64,000 bases of DNA. Source: Bemisia tabaci (taxonomy: Eukaryota; Arthropoda; Insecta; Hemiptera; Aleyrodidae). The translations under genes were made by a program, and so were the position numbers. The notes below the pieces were generated by a model, which saw only the letters and a list, made by a program, of their open reading frames with translations, did not search any database and was not told where the DNA came from. Position 1 is the first letter of the stretch. Each line of letters begins with the position of its first letter. Of the stretch, positions 43,001 through 52,537 are shown piece by piece. The DNA lies in assembly GCF_918797505.1 (NCBI RefSeq), contig NC_092794.1, forward strand, positions 68,671,345-68,735,344, written 5' to 3'.

Positions 43001-46000
43001 CCTCAAAATTGAAGACAAATTCTGGTCTTGTGCCTAGACATTCGCCTTTACATGCCTCGCCATCGCCCTCACCAGCTCATCACAAAAGTCCAAACCGACC
43101 ATTGTCTCAGCACAAGTCACCGCCACAACTTGCCTTCAATAACAGGTATCAGAATCCCCCTTTTTTTATCCTTCTATTACCATTAAAAGTTGACATGATT
43201 AAGAACAGGAAGCATCTCTCTAGTATTAAACATGTATTTATTATCATGCAAGTATATCAAATAAATGAAAGACAAGCAAATAAAAACCAACTAAGTTCCA
43301 CCGAAACGAAGAAAAAAACACTAAGAAGTGGCCCGTAACCTGAATGTAACAAGGTGGAGAATTAGAGGGTGCGCATTAGAGTACAAAAAATTATTTTTAA
43401 CTCTAATTTTAATTTTTGGAACTTCTTGGCTTTGATTTCCCCACGAAATGGTGTGGACCCAGCACCATTTCTCCACCTTGTTCCACCAAAACCCTGTATT
43501 CAATTAAAATCATTATTGTCAGTGGTCTCAAGTAATTTCAATTTTATTTAATTGTTAGGTTTCATCTAAATTTAGTCACTTTTCATCTTTTTAATCTCTC
43601 TTTCTCTCGGTGTATCCCTTTTTCTTCTTCTTTTCTCCCTTTCGTTATTTCTCCTAAAGTTTTAAGTAATGGCAGACTGAGTAGCTACCTTGCGTCAGTT
43701 TTCTCTTTCTACTTTAATTAACTGATGATATTTTGATTCTTGTTCCACTCTCTGCTAAATATGAGTCTCTCTGTAATGAATCATTTTTTCGTATGGAAAG
43801 GCTGAAGGGACAACAACTCAAGAGCTTTGGAATTTATGATGGATAAGAGAAAGCAAGAATGTAGAAAGTTCTTGACTATCCATTTTTAAAAACCCCTCTC
43901 TCTCCAGGATTTTCAAAAGGATGATCTTTTCATTTCATGGTGCTGATAGTATAAATTACTGGAATTTTGCAAAAATAATCGATTTTTACCGCACCATTGT
44001 AAAGAGGGAAAAACCGCGATTTTGCCGGCTTTCCCATTTTTGCATGTGACAGATCCCGATCCATCTGGTCGCAAGGTTAAAAAAATTTTGCACCCTTAAG
44101 AGAAAGGATGACTCAAAAGTTTTCGGCCCTTTTCTGAATAGAAGGTTCCATTTTCGGTTGTAAAAAAATATATTCATGCCTTTGTAAAATTTTTGTTTTT
44201 TGTTTTTATTTCAAGGAGTGCCTCCCCATCCTTTCAAAGTCACAATCCCGTCTTGGGAGTTGAGGAAACATCCATGACTGGTTTCGAAACCCAAAGGGAA
44301 CCAAACCAAAATGGGAACATGGTAAATACTTTTACTTTCATTGTCTTTTTCAGTTCTTCAGATTAGAATAATTGTACTCCTCTCTTAACTTTTTTGGATT
44401 CAAGTTTTATATTTACCTTGTTTTAGAAAATATTATCTGCTATCAAATATTAGGAGCAATGAGCAAAATTTGTAGTTCTTATGCTGCAGTGCGACCAAAG
44501 AGGGGTCTGCACATTTTAAACGGGTACATGATCAATCATCTCAGCCAACCTTCGTAAGCAGAGTGTCTAGCATCAGGATTATCCGATTTTCCCGATTCCA
44601 TCAGGATTTGAGGAAAAATTGGTCGTAAAATCAAGATTTGAGAAAAGTCTGCTGTCCGATCGGATTTTTTTATGCTTTCGCATACGCTGATGCAGAAATT
44701 TTAATTTTTTTGCAAAAAATCAGGATTTGACCAGGATATGGAAAAATTATGAAATCAGGATTTAGCAGTCAGTAATCAGGAAAAATCAGGATTTCTCAAA
44801 TTAATGGAAAAAAACTAGACACCTTGAAAGCCACTGGAAACTATTTCTGTACATTTGCCTAGCTCTGCATACTGTTTGTGACGACTGTTTCCACCTTTAA
44901 TGGTGATCATCAAGCAAAGTACAACATAGTAAGAGTGAATAGAAGAAAAACTAATAAAGGTCCTAAAGTTATCCTAGTTATCCTAAGTTCCTAATCCTAA
45001 AGTTTTAGTTATCCTATCTCACAAGGGTGAGATGAGTACGGTGAAATCTCACTAAGTTGTATAGCAGTCAAGACGTAATGCTGCTTGAGTCAAAAATTTT
45101 GTCAGTCCCCAAACTCTGCTACAAAAGACAATGTAAAAGAAACTACAATTAAGACGAATTTCTACTCTTGTTGCGGAAGAAAGTCTGCATAGATCAAAGA
45201 AAATTTTTTAGAAAATGGGACGGAAATTCGATTTTCTAGGCGGATAATCAGGAGAATGGAGCGATTTTCAAAGAAAGTAATGTTTTAAAATAATGTTTAT
45301 GTTTTTTTATTTTTTTCGCATTAAGTGGTTTTAAAATTTGGCATGTCTATATTTCGTAATGAAACACAGAAGCATGAGCTTCAAAATCTGTGTCTGCATA
45401 AAGGAAGAAACGTTTCAAAATAATGTTTACATAACGTTTCTGTAGTTTTAAAGGAAGTACAGTAGTAAAAGCTTCAAAATCCGTGATTTTTTATGTCCTT
45501 CAACGATTTATATGAAGTAAATAGATACAATTTGAAAATTTACTTTTTAAAAAAATTAAAATTCAAGATGGATAATTGAAAATTTGGAAAAGTCACTCAG
45601 ATAATCACTTCAAGTCTCTCAAAATCTCTTAGCTCGAATTTTTATGCTTATTTCATGCTAAGCAATAAAGTGGAGAAGACATAAAGCTGCTAAAGGCGCC
45701 ACTGCTCTCAGTCCATTAAAAAATCGACTTAGCGAGATCTATTGTACTACGACAAGTAACACTACTTGCCATTTTGCTAAAGAGTTGAAGAGCCAGTCTG
45801 ACCGTTATATATATTATACTGTATAATTCAATATTACTTTCAGACAAAAGGTTGGTAATTTTTTGGCCGATATGCATAAGAGATCAGTTAATAACTGGAA
45901 ATCTCAATACATCAAGTGCGCTGCACTGATGATGGGTCCAAAAAGACCCAAAGTGCGTCTGAAGTTGAATTTCCGGATGGTTGTAACTAGTGTTGCACCA

Positions 46001-47727
46001 AACAGCATATCTCTACAAGGGAAAATTGTGCCCAAATGGGCTTTTTCCTCTGTATTGAGATTTTCAGTTTTTAGCTGATCTCTGACACTCATTGGCCAGA
46101 AAATTACCAACTCTCTGTCGAAACAATTAGTGCGTCAGACTGCAATCGTTTACTTTTAATATTACCTTCATTACCTAATATTTTTGAAAGGTAATAAGCT
46201 TACTGTCATTAACTTCATGTTTATTCAATTTTAACTGCTGAATGTTTTAAGGTATTTTCAACTCAATGCTTACTGAGATTTTTCCCCCCTTCTTAATTAA
46301 TTATGGATGTAAAATTGCGCTTTTTCTTGCCTTCAGGAATGCGCTGTGGGTGTCTTAAGCAGCTCAAGTGATTCAGGAAGCAATAGTGACTCCTCATCTA
46401 GTGACAGTGACAGCGATTCCTCTTCTATGAGCGACAGCCAAGAATCGCCTAAAGCACGCGTACCTGAGGCTCAAAGCCTGAGGCCCAATGGTTTGTACAT
46501 TCTACTTTTCCCCTTGCTTTGAGTAAACTTTAATTAGACACTCAATTTTTGTGTATTATTAAATTATTGAGGCCTATTTGCTGAAAGTTCAACAGTTTTA
46601 GAGCATAAGTAGGACCAGGGTTACCACAGAATTATGAAAATGAAACACCCTGAAATTGCCGGACACATTTCGGTCAATTTCCCAGGTTCCCAGGTTTTCG
46701 GAGATATGCCAGATCTGTTAAAAAGACATAATTTGAAATAGTGTTCAGTCAAAATTTATGTGGACGTCAAAACCATTCAAGAGTGCAAAGAAAGGTGATT
46801 TAACAATTTTTTCGAGACACAATTATCATTTTCCCTGACATTTCTAAGTTTTCCCTGACATTTCTAAGTTTTCCCTGACATTTAAAAATTCCTCAACATT
46901 TCCAAGTATTCCCTGACTGTGGCAACCCTGAAGTATATTTTGCGATCGCTCAAACATCACAAAACAGAAAGAACTAATCTGCAAAGGGAGTTTCAAGAAA
47001 CAATGTACAGCTGATCATTCTGCCATAATATCCAATTTTCAGTCGGTATTTAATAATTCTGATGGAAAGCATTCAAAGAGGCTTTGTTTGTTCGGATCAA
47101 ATTCGGTGCACTTGGTGTCAGTGTATTTTGACGTCAGTAAAATACATTATTTATTTCGATGCCCCTTATCAGAAAAGTTTAATAACTACTGGGACATACA
47201 TTATCAGCAGGGGCATTTGAAGAGGAGCACCCATATTCTCACTATAATACAGAATAAGAATCAGTAGATAGTAAGATGAGGTTTGTAATCGGATGTATTT
47301 CTGTCAAACGGAACTAAGCGCCAATTTGAGTTCCTTTGTGAGGAATTTAGAATCCCGGATAGCGTGTTCTGTCAAACGGAACTAAGCGCCATGGAAAAGC
47401 ATTGCGAGTATAGGAACGAATGAGCCCGACGCCCGGTTCCGCCGCCAATCCAAGCCCCCCTCTACCTTCCTACCTCGATGGCGCTTAGTTCCATTTGACA
47501 GAAATACGTCCAATTTTTCTTGAAACACCCCATTTTATACTACTAGTCGAATTACTCTTTGAGTTGTTTCATCGGTTTTGCCTATTAAAGGAACTGACAT
47601 GTCATCTTCTCTATTTTTTACAGGACATCTTAATTCCAAGCCCACAAGTTCCCCTGTTTCTAAGTTGCCTTCCCAGCAAATTCTCTCACAAGACCTTCAG
47701 CTATCCGAGTCTGACTCTGATTTTTAA
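39977..47727 (+). CDS. Eaf: ELL-associated factor (EAF1/2 homologue)
   Basis: Six coding exons (39977-40073, 41168-41399, 42915-43145, 44216-44321, 46337-46490, 47624-47727) give 307 residues; all junctions are GT-AG and in phase. An in-frame TGA four codons upstream supports the start at 39977. Residues 1-115 are the EAF domain, with FHTLRYDFKPASVD, TVFKGSYRPYQKECVLIID and GEITLEKLSNNIQLKKTR, as in human EAF1. The middle is Pro/Ser-rich (SPSPSPAHHKSP). Residues about 230-260 are a Ser/Asp-rich acidic activation region, and the C-terminus DLQLSESDSDF matches the conserved end of EAF proteins. EAF binds ELL and stimulates Pol II elongation in the super/little elongation complexes (nuclear). 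It is longer than human EAF1 (268). Introns hold a mariner pseudogene, two MITEs and a hairpin MITE. It converges with RAB5IF. Confidence 0.95.
42005..42480 (-). pseudogene. Mariner-family transposase remnant in EAF intron 2
   Basis: Minus-strand frames read QFKTGQEAVKDEEHGNRPS, then SEGSVHTIFREH, RVSGKLAPSLLSVEQ, NDPTFMDRIIFGDKT, a stop, VYGYNMEPKLQSHL, a stop, and RPKKERQVRSKVK. This is the order of mariner transposase (helix-turn-helix, then the first catalytic Asp in GDET, then YGYDPETK, then RPKKAR). At least one frameshift and two in-frame stops show it is dead. Its inverted terminal repeats are not visible. It is opposite in strand to EAF. Confidence 0.85.
44563..44822. mobile_element. 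Short inverted-end element with six ATCAGGA repeats, in EAF intron 4
   Basis: Ends GTGTCTAG and CTAGACAC are inverted. Between them ATCAGGA occurs six times, all on the plus strand and mostly as ATCAGGATTT. Short terminal repeats plus many same-direction repeats suggest a DNA transposon with subterminal binding sites. No target duplication of 3 bp or more is evident. Confidence 0.55.
45851..46111. mobile_element. Palindromic MITE in EAF intron 4
   Basis: Ends GTTGGTAATTTTTTGGCC and GGCCAGAAAATTACCAAC, with further inverted AGAGATCAG and GAAATCTCAATAC blocks. Open frames on both strands (45863-46110) result from the symmetry. Confidence 0.8.
46829..46889 (+). repeat. Tandem 20-bp repeat in EAF intron 5
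   Basis: TTCCCTGACATTTCTAAGTT begins at 46831, 46851 and (partly) 46871. Flanks carry GGGTTACCACAG and TGTGGCAACCCTG, an inverted pair at about 46618 and 46919, so the tandem may sit inside a larger dispersed repeat. Confidence 0.85.
47286..47515. mobile_element. Hairpin MITE in EAF intron 5
   Basis: Left TCGGATGTATTTCTGTCAAA and right TTTGACAGAAATACGTCC are inverted, with a third internal TTCTGTCAAACGGAACTAAG at about 47368. Same family as 13950 and 24879. It ends about 110 bp before the last EAF exon. Confidence 0.85.
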
Positions 47728-47783
47728 TCCTGAACAAAGAATGTAAATATATTGTTTGTAAGATATATTCTTGATGATTTTTA

Positions 47784-47789
47784 ATTAAA
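47784..47789 (+). terminator. EAF poly(A) signal
   Basis: ATTAAA 57 nt after the EAF stop, followed by a T-rich stretch. Confidence 0.65.
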
Positions 47790-48050
47790 TTTATTTATAT
47801 TATTATGTCTGAGTTCAAATATTTTTACACGATAAGTAGCCTCTGATTAAAAACTGATTTCTTTGTGTCGTTTTAGGGTTATTACTGTGGGGGTTTTAAA
47901 TGAGGGAGTGCTAACCCCCTGGAGGGCTGAGAGAGGACACAGTGCTGTGGAGGTTGGATGTTGTAGAGCGTCAGAGAGCAATATAAGAGTGGCTTTACAT
48001 ATGTGTATTAGAAAAAACAACTTAATCGGCTCGAAACATTAACAGAGAAA

Positions 48051-48284
48051 AAACTTAAAACAGGACTAAGGCCGCAAATAGTAAAAAGAAACACATAAAG
48101 TAAAATAAGAAACCTGGGACGTTTCGCAGGGATTACACCCGTATTTAGTCTCCTTTCTTTTAATTTTTCTTGTTTTGCCGGTTGAAAATGCAGGTGTGAT
48201 CCCTGCGAAATGTCCCGTGTTTCTTATTTTATTTTATGTGTTCCTTTTTTTTATCATTTGCGGCCTTAGTCCCGTTTTAAGTTG
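48051..48284. mobile_element. Palindromic MITE between EAF and RAB5IF
   Basis: Left AAACTTAAAACAGGACTAAG and right complementary CTTAGTCCCGTTTTAAG; inside, GGGACGTTTCGCAGGGAT pairs with ATCCCTGCGAAATGTCCC. A weaker outer pair (ACATATGTG..AAACAACTT and complement) extends to about 47995 and 48300. Confidence 0.8.
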
Positions 48285-48379
48285 TTTCCCTATATGTGAA
48301 TTTGCATTGAGCATGTTTTAAATTCATACAACTATAAGAAGGTTAGTGGGCTAGCATTAAAGAAAAAGAGCTTTGTACA

Positions 48380-48544
48380 TAAGTGGAGAGGCGTGAATGA
48401 TGGATTATCAATATTTCCCCATTTAAACTTATCGTAAAGAATTGATTATCAAGGTGTTCGTTGCGAACACCCTGTTTATCGATCCTTTTTCATAGGTTTA
48501 AATAACAGATCAATCAATTTATTACAAAGCACGCCATGCCACTG
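48380..48544. mobile_element. hAT-type MITE, third copy, diverged
   Basis: Contains the GGTGTTCGTTGCGAACACC core and TTCATAGGTTTAAAT of 17785-17949, and ends ACGCCATGCCACTG. The left end is eroded (AAGTGGAGAGGCGTG) and no target duplication remains, so it is older than the two copies near 17 kb. Confidence 0.8.
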
Positions 48545-49046
48545 TCACACAACCTCTCAAAACAACATTTTGTAGGATTGTGGGGAAACTGGAACACAGC
48601 AAAAAAGAGATAAACCATTTAAATTGATAAAAATTTATCAGATAAAAATACAATGATAAATACACAGCTCAGCTATAATTCATGCTTTTCCAATATTACT
48701 CAAGTGGGTAAACTGTAAATAAGATGATGTTGAATTACAGCTAAAAATAAATTTTTATGGAAATTTATGTTTCTTATGATGACTGCTATATGATGAAACT
48801 TTGGTTTTATGTAAAGAGACCCCAAAACCAGACTTAAAATAGAAATGGGTACAAAAAAAATAATTACAAAAGCTTAAAAAAGAGGGACTATAAAGTGGCA
48901 TTTATTTTCTCACAGAGAGCACAACCAGGAAATGGGAAGCAGGCGACGCAGGCTCCCTAAAAAAGATGAAAATTCAGTAAATCGGTCGCGCAACAGATGG
49001 CGGTCATAACAATTATTTTTTGCCTTTCGTCAAGAGGTTGAGATCA
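48545..49046. other. RAB5IF 3' region
   Basis: No separate gene. TTTATT at 48901-48906 is AATAAA on the minus strand, 141 nt after the RAB5IF stop, and is the likely poly(A) signal. Confidence 0.5.
48901..48906 (-). terminator. RAB5IF poly(A) signal
   Basis: AATAAA on the minus strand, 141 nt downstream of the stop codon. Confidence 0.55.
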
Positions 49047-52000
49047 TCAGTCAAAGTGCAACCCAGAATAGACGATTATCCATGTCACCTGAAAGATACA
49101 AAGTAACACATAAGAAAGGTGCTCAAATTTAATTTTCAGCCCTGAATTCCTCCATAATATGATTGGGTGCCAGGATAGTTGATGCTTGAGGCTTGAAAAA
49201 GCATAGCCTGCAGGATAGCACTTGAAAATCAATGGAGAAAAGTGAATTAAGGAGGTTCCAATTTTCAAGAAAGGACGAATCATCAATAATATCAAGCATG
49301 TATTCTTTGCAGATTTCATTTGATTTGATCCAGAAATCTTACATAGAATTACATATTTCTTCAATCGCAAAAGGTGATATATTTTTCTAAACATTTTTCA
49401 TCATTTGTGCTTCAGAAAAACAAAATAAATAATAAAAAGAGGTTTCTAATTTGGTCTATTTGAGCAAGGAATGATTCTTAGGCCACTGAAATAAGTTTTG
49501 AAGTAGGGAAAAAAGTCATTTTTCCAAAGTTTGTGCGAATTCTAGAGATACTATGGATACAAACCAAAAAACCAGCAAAAGATGTCATGAAACCTTCTTT
49601 CGTCAATTCCCACGCTCCACCAAATTCCTCTTCATCTATTGCTTGGAAATTTGAAAAATAAACATAAAGAACGCCAGCATTAACAATGGCGAATCTGAAA
49701 AAAAAAAAAATTAGGCTAGAGAACAAATTATATGATAGGTAGGACTTCCACCCTCACGATAGGAGTATGATGTAATACATGGAATGTATTTGTACGAAGC
49801 TTGAAAAAAATCTATGCGATTACAGCCCTTTAGAGTGCAGAAAATGTCTGATTATGCTCTAGGATAGAGAAATGTGAAGAGGGACAGAATGTCTGGGAAT
49901 TAAATGCTTCCCATGCTTTCATCTTTCTCCTCTCAGTTGATTTCTAACCCTAGAATACCATCGTAGACAATCAGAACCATGTCTGTTTCAAAATTTTTAC
50001 TATCATCACACTTTGAATTGAGCTGACAAGCCAAAAAAAGGGAAAAAAGAAGATGAAGTAAAAAGGTCGTTACTTTGCAATTTGGAGGGTAATTTTGTTG
50101 AGTAAAAAGTGAGAAATATGTAGAAAACTACAAGGCAGAGAAGTTAAAATATAGAGGGTTAGAACATTTTGCAGCCCTGCTAGCGTGCTAGGTGTCAAAG
50201 AATGTGGCAGCTTAAGGCCAGAAAAATATTGATACGAATTCATTTTTAATACATTAGACTGGTTTGAAGTGAACTCCTGGATTTAGAGAGAGACATAGTC
50301 CTTCAATATATGAAATGAGGGGCTTGGAGGACAAGACACAAAGGTGCGGTTTTTGAAAAGATTGAGATGTTAATGATTTCAAGTGAAACTAGTCTTGATG
50401 CATATTCTGTGAAAAGTTCGCTCCCAAATTCCAATTTTTAAGCATCAAAAAGTCAGTTTGAACTTCCTTTCTCCCATAAGGATCCATATAATTTTGTGAC
50501 TTTAAACAACCATTTTTCGAAACAGCAAAACCTGAACTTATGCGCCTAGCCTTTAAAGCCCCTCAAATGCTCTTTCCCTTTTGATAATGCAAAGCTGGGC
50601 TGCAATGTTCGCCTTTTGTAGCATTCACGGTTGAGAGGGTGGAAAACAGCCTTTAAAAAGGCTAAGGGATGAGGGATAAGTTGTGCTTTGCTTCAAAATT
50701 CTATGGCTTAGCACACTTATTTTAAATGCAGAGTAATTATTTTGGAGAATGATTTTCTTAACTACATAGGACAAACTAGGAACTTTTTGTGAGGGAATGG
50801 GGAGGAACATTAAAATGCACCCCACAACAACTGTGAGACTCCTCAAGCTCCAAAGGAGGGTTCAGGGGATTTTCTTAGCTTTGAAGGAGATCCAGTCAGG
50901 CAATTTTTCTTAAAAATTGAGTTGTATCACGAGAAATTAGGAGCTGTTCTCATTGAGATAATGATCCTATTACTATTACTGAGTTGAAAGATGCATGCAG
51001 AGGATGTCCTGATTATAGAGCCAACGCTACAGCAACGGCCAACAGCTGCACTTTACTATCACTATACAAGGCGGATAAAGAATGGTGGTTGCATTTCGTA
51101 CCCTCTGAACGTCACATGGGTGGGGAGGGGGGGGGGGGTGACTCAACATCGGATTGCATGGCAAAACCCGTACCCTCCTGACGTCACAACGCTTCAAGAT
51201 GGCAGCCAAAATCGAAATGCGACCACCATTCTTTATCCGCCTTGATCACTATAAATTAAAAAATTGCAACTAGAATACTCACAATAATAAAGCTACAAAT
51301 CCTTTCAAAGGAATGATACCCCAGAATATTCCAATTACAATTCCTAGTATTTGTCGAATCCAATAAATTACATCTAAAAATTCTTCCTGAAAGGAAATGA
51401 AAAAGAAAAAAAAAAAAATTAGAAACAAAATACAGTGTCCATTGTCGATGAATATTCAAAGGAAAATTTTTAAGCAACTGGGTCGTAATCTAGGAACTTA
51501 TGATGTAGAATGTTGAGGTCATCTCAATCTAACTATATAAGGTCAGAGTAAAATATCAATTTGACCAAAGGATGCTCATGGTGTTCAGTGCGTTAATGAT
51601 TCTATGGTTTCCCAGGTTATCTTGCAACTTTTACCCAAGTCCATGAAACTTCTAGCAAGAGAAATTAAAGATATGCTAGTGAGAATTAACCTACAATTGG
51701 TTAATTTTCCCACGTGGGAGAAAGAAAGAAAAAAATAAACTTTCAATTGGTTTAGAGGGTTCGGAACTGATAAATTGTGGATAGGAATGATTAATATTAA
51801 TTTGTTTCTCTAACTGAAATCATTCCTGCAACAAAAATACTAACACAATCATCAATCAACATTACACATGGCATTGATGGTACAATTCACAAACACATTA
51901 CTGATGTATGCAAAACCCTACTTATCATGGCAAAATACATCCAACCATGTTTCCGAGACAAATTTTGACCCTAGATGGGTCAAGAAGCATATCGCACGTT

Positions 52001-52412
52001 AGTTCGATAGAAAGCTCCAAGGTAAATATACGAAGGTGGTTACTTATCAATTTGAGGCGATTCTTTGGAGAAGAGTGATGAAGCAGGTAGAGGTTCTGCC
52101 TTGCAATTGAAATGTACCCAAGAGGGCAAGAGAAGCGGCTACGCGTGAGGATTTTTGAGAAAGCTATATAGGTCTGACTTGCAACCGTGCCGATTAAATT
52201 TTCAGTAAACTTATAGTTTAAATGGAAATTTGTCGTTCTCGATGATTTTCAACAAAGTATTTAAATTTAAATTAGGTGTTCTGGAAACTTACTTTATCTG
52301 GCCATTTCGAATTGGCTGTGAAGGCTCTGGTCCATACAGATAATCTTCCCGTAGTTTTACTATGCTTGAAGGTACCATTTTTCTCTATGCTTTTTGATGG
52401 TTTACTCGACAT
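49047..52412 (-). CDS. RAB5IF: RAB5IF / OPTI homologue (TMCO1 partner)
   Basis: Four exons, 52412-52293, 51386-51283, 49694-49565 and 49088-49047, encode 131 residues, close to the short human isoform. Junctions are GT-AG and in frame; an in-frame TGA two codons upstream supports the start. Diagnostic blocks are LSVWTRAF, EEFLDVIYWIRQILG, INAGVLY-like IVNAGVLYVYFSNF, DEEEFGGAWELTKEGFMTSF and the ending WIIVYSGLHFD. Hydrophobic segments lie at about 46-65, 67-92 and 109-128. The family is described as the obligate TMCO1 partner in the ER multipass-protein insertase and also as a respirasome assembly factor (RCAF1); which applies here is unknown. The N-terminal 28 residues are longer and more basic than in human. 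A 178-bp MULE-like MITE sits 30 bp past exon 2. It is head-to-head with mRpL52. Confidence 0.93.
50316..50565. mobile_element. MITE with TGAGGGGCTT ends in RAB5IF intron 2
   Basis: Same family as 24281-24535; both share TTAATGATTTCAAGT and CCAAATTCCAATTTTTAAGC-like words. Ends TGAGGGGCTTGGAGG and TTTAAAGCCCCTCA. Confidence 0.75.
51067..51244. mobile_element. MULE-like MITE with 9-bp target duplication
   Basis: Ends CAAGGCGGATAAAGAATGG and the exact complement, about 32 bp in all with one mismatch. ATCACTATA flanks both sides (51058-51066, 51245-51253). A 9-bp duplication is the Mutator-like pattern. It includes a run of G at about 51127-51138. It lies in RAB5IF intron 2, with 23 bp between the duplicated site and the donor GTGAGT (51282-51277). 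Confidence 0.85.
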
Positions 52413-52537
52413 TTTTCAGTTTCGTTAGGATAAAATTTATAGAATCAAAGTGTGCATAATTGGCAAAAAATAGCTCTCCCGGAAAAACAGGTGAACGTAA
52501 CCTAAAATCACAACAAGTAATGCAACAATCAACAACC
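52413..52537. promoter_or_regulatory. Candidate bidirectional promoter of RAB5IF and mRpL52
   Basis: Only 125 bp separate the RAB5IF start from the proposed mRpL52 start. No TATA box is placed for either. The call rests on head-to-head spacing and depends on the proposed mRpL52 first exon. Confidence 0.4.
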
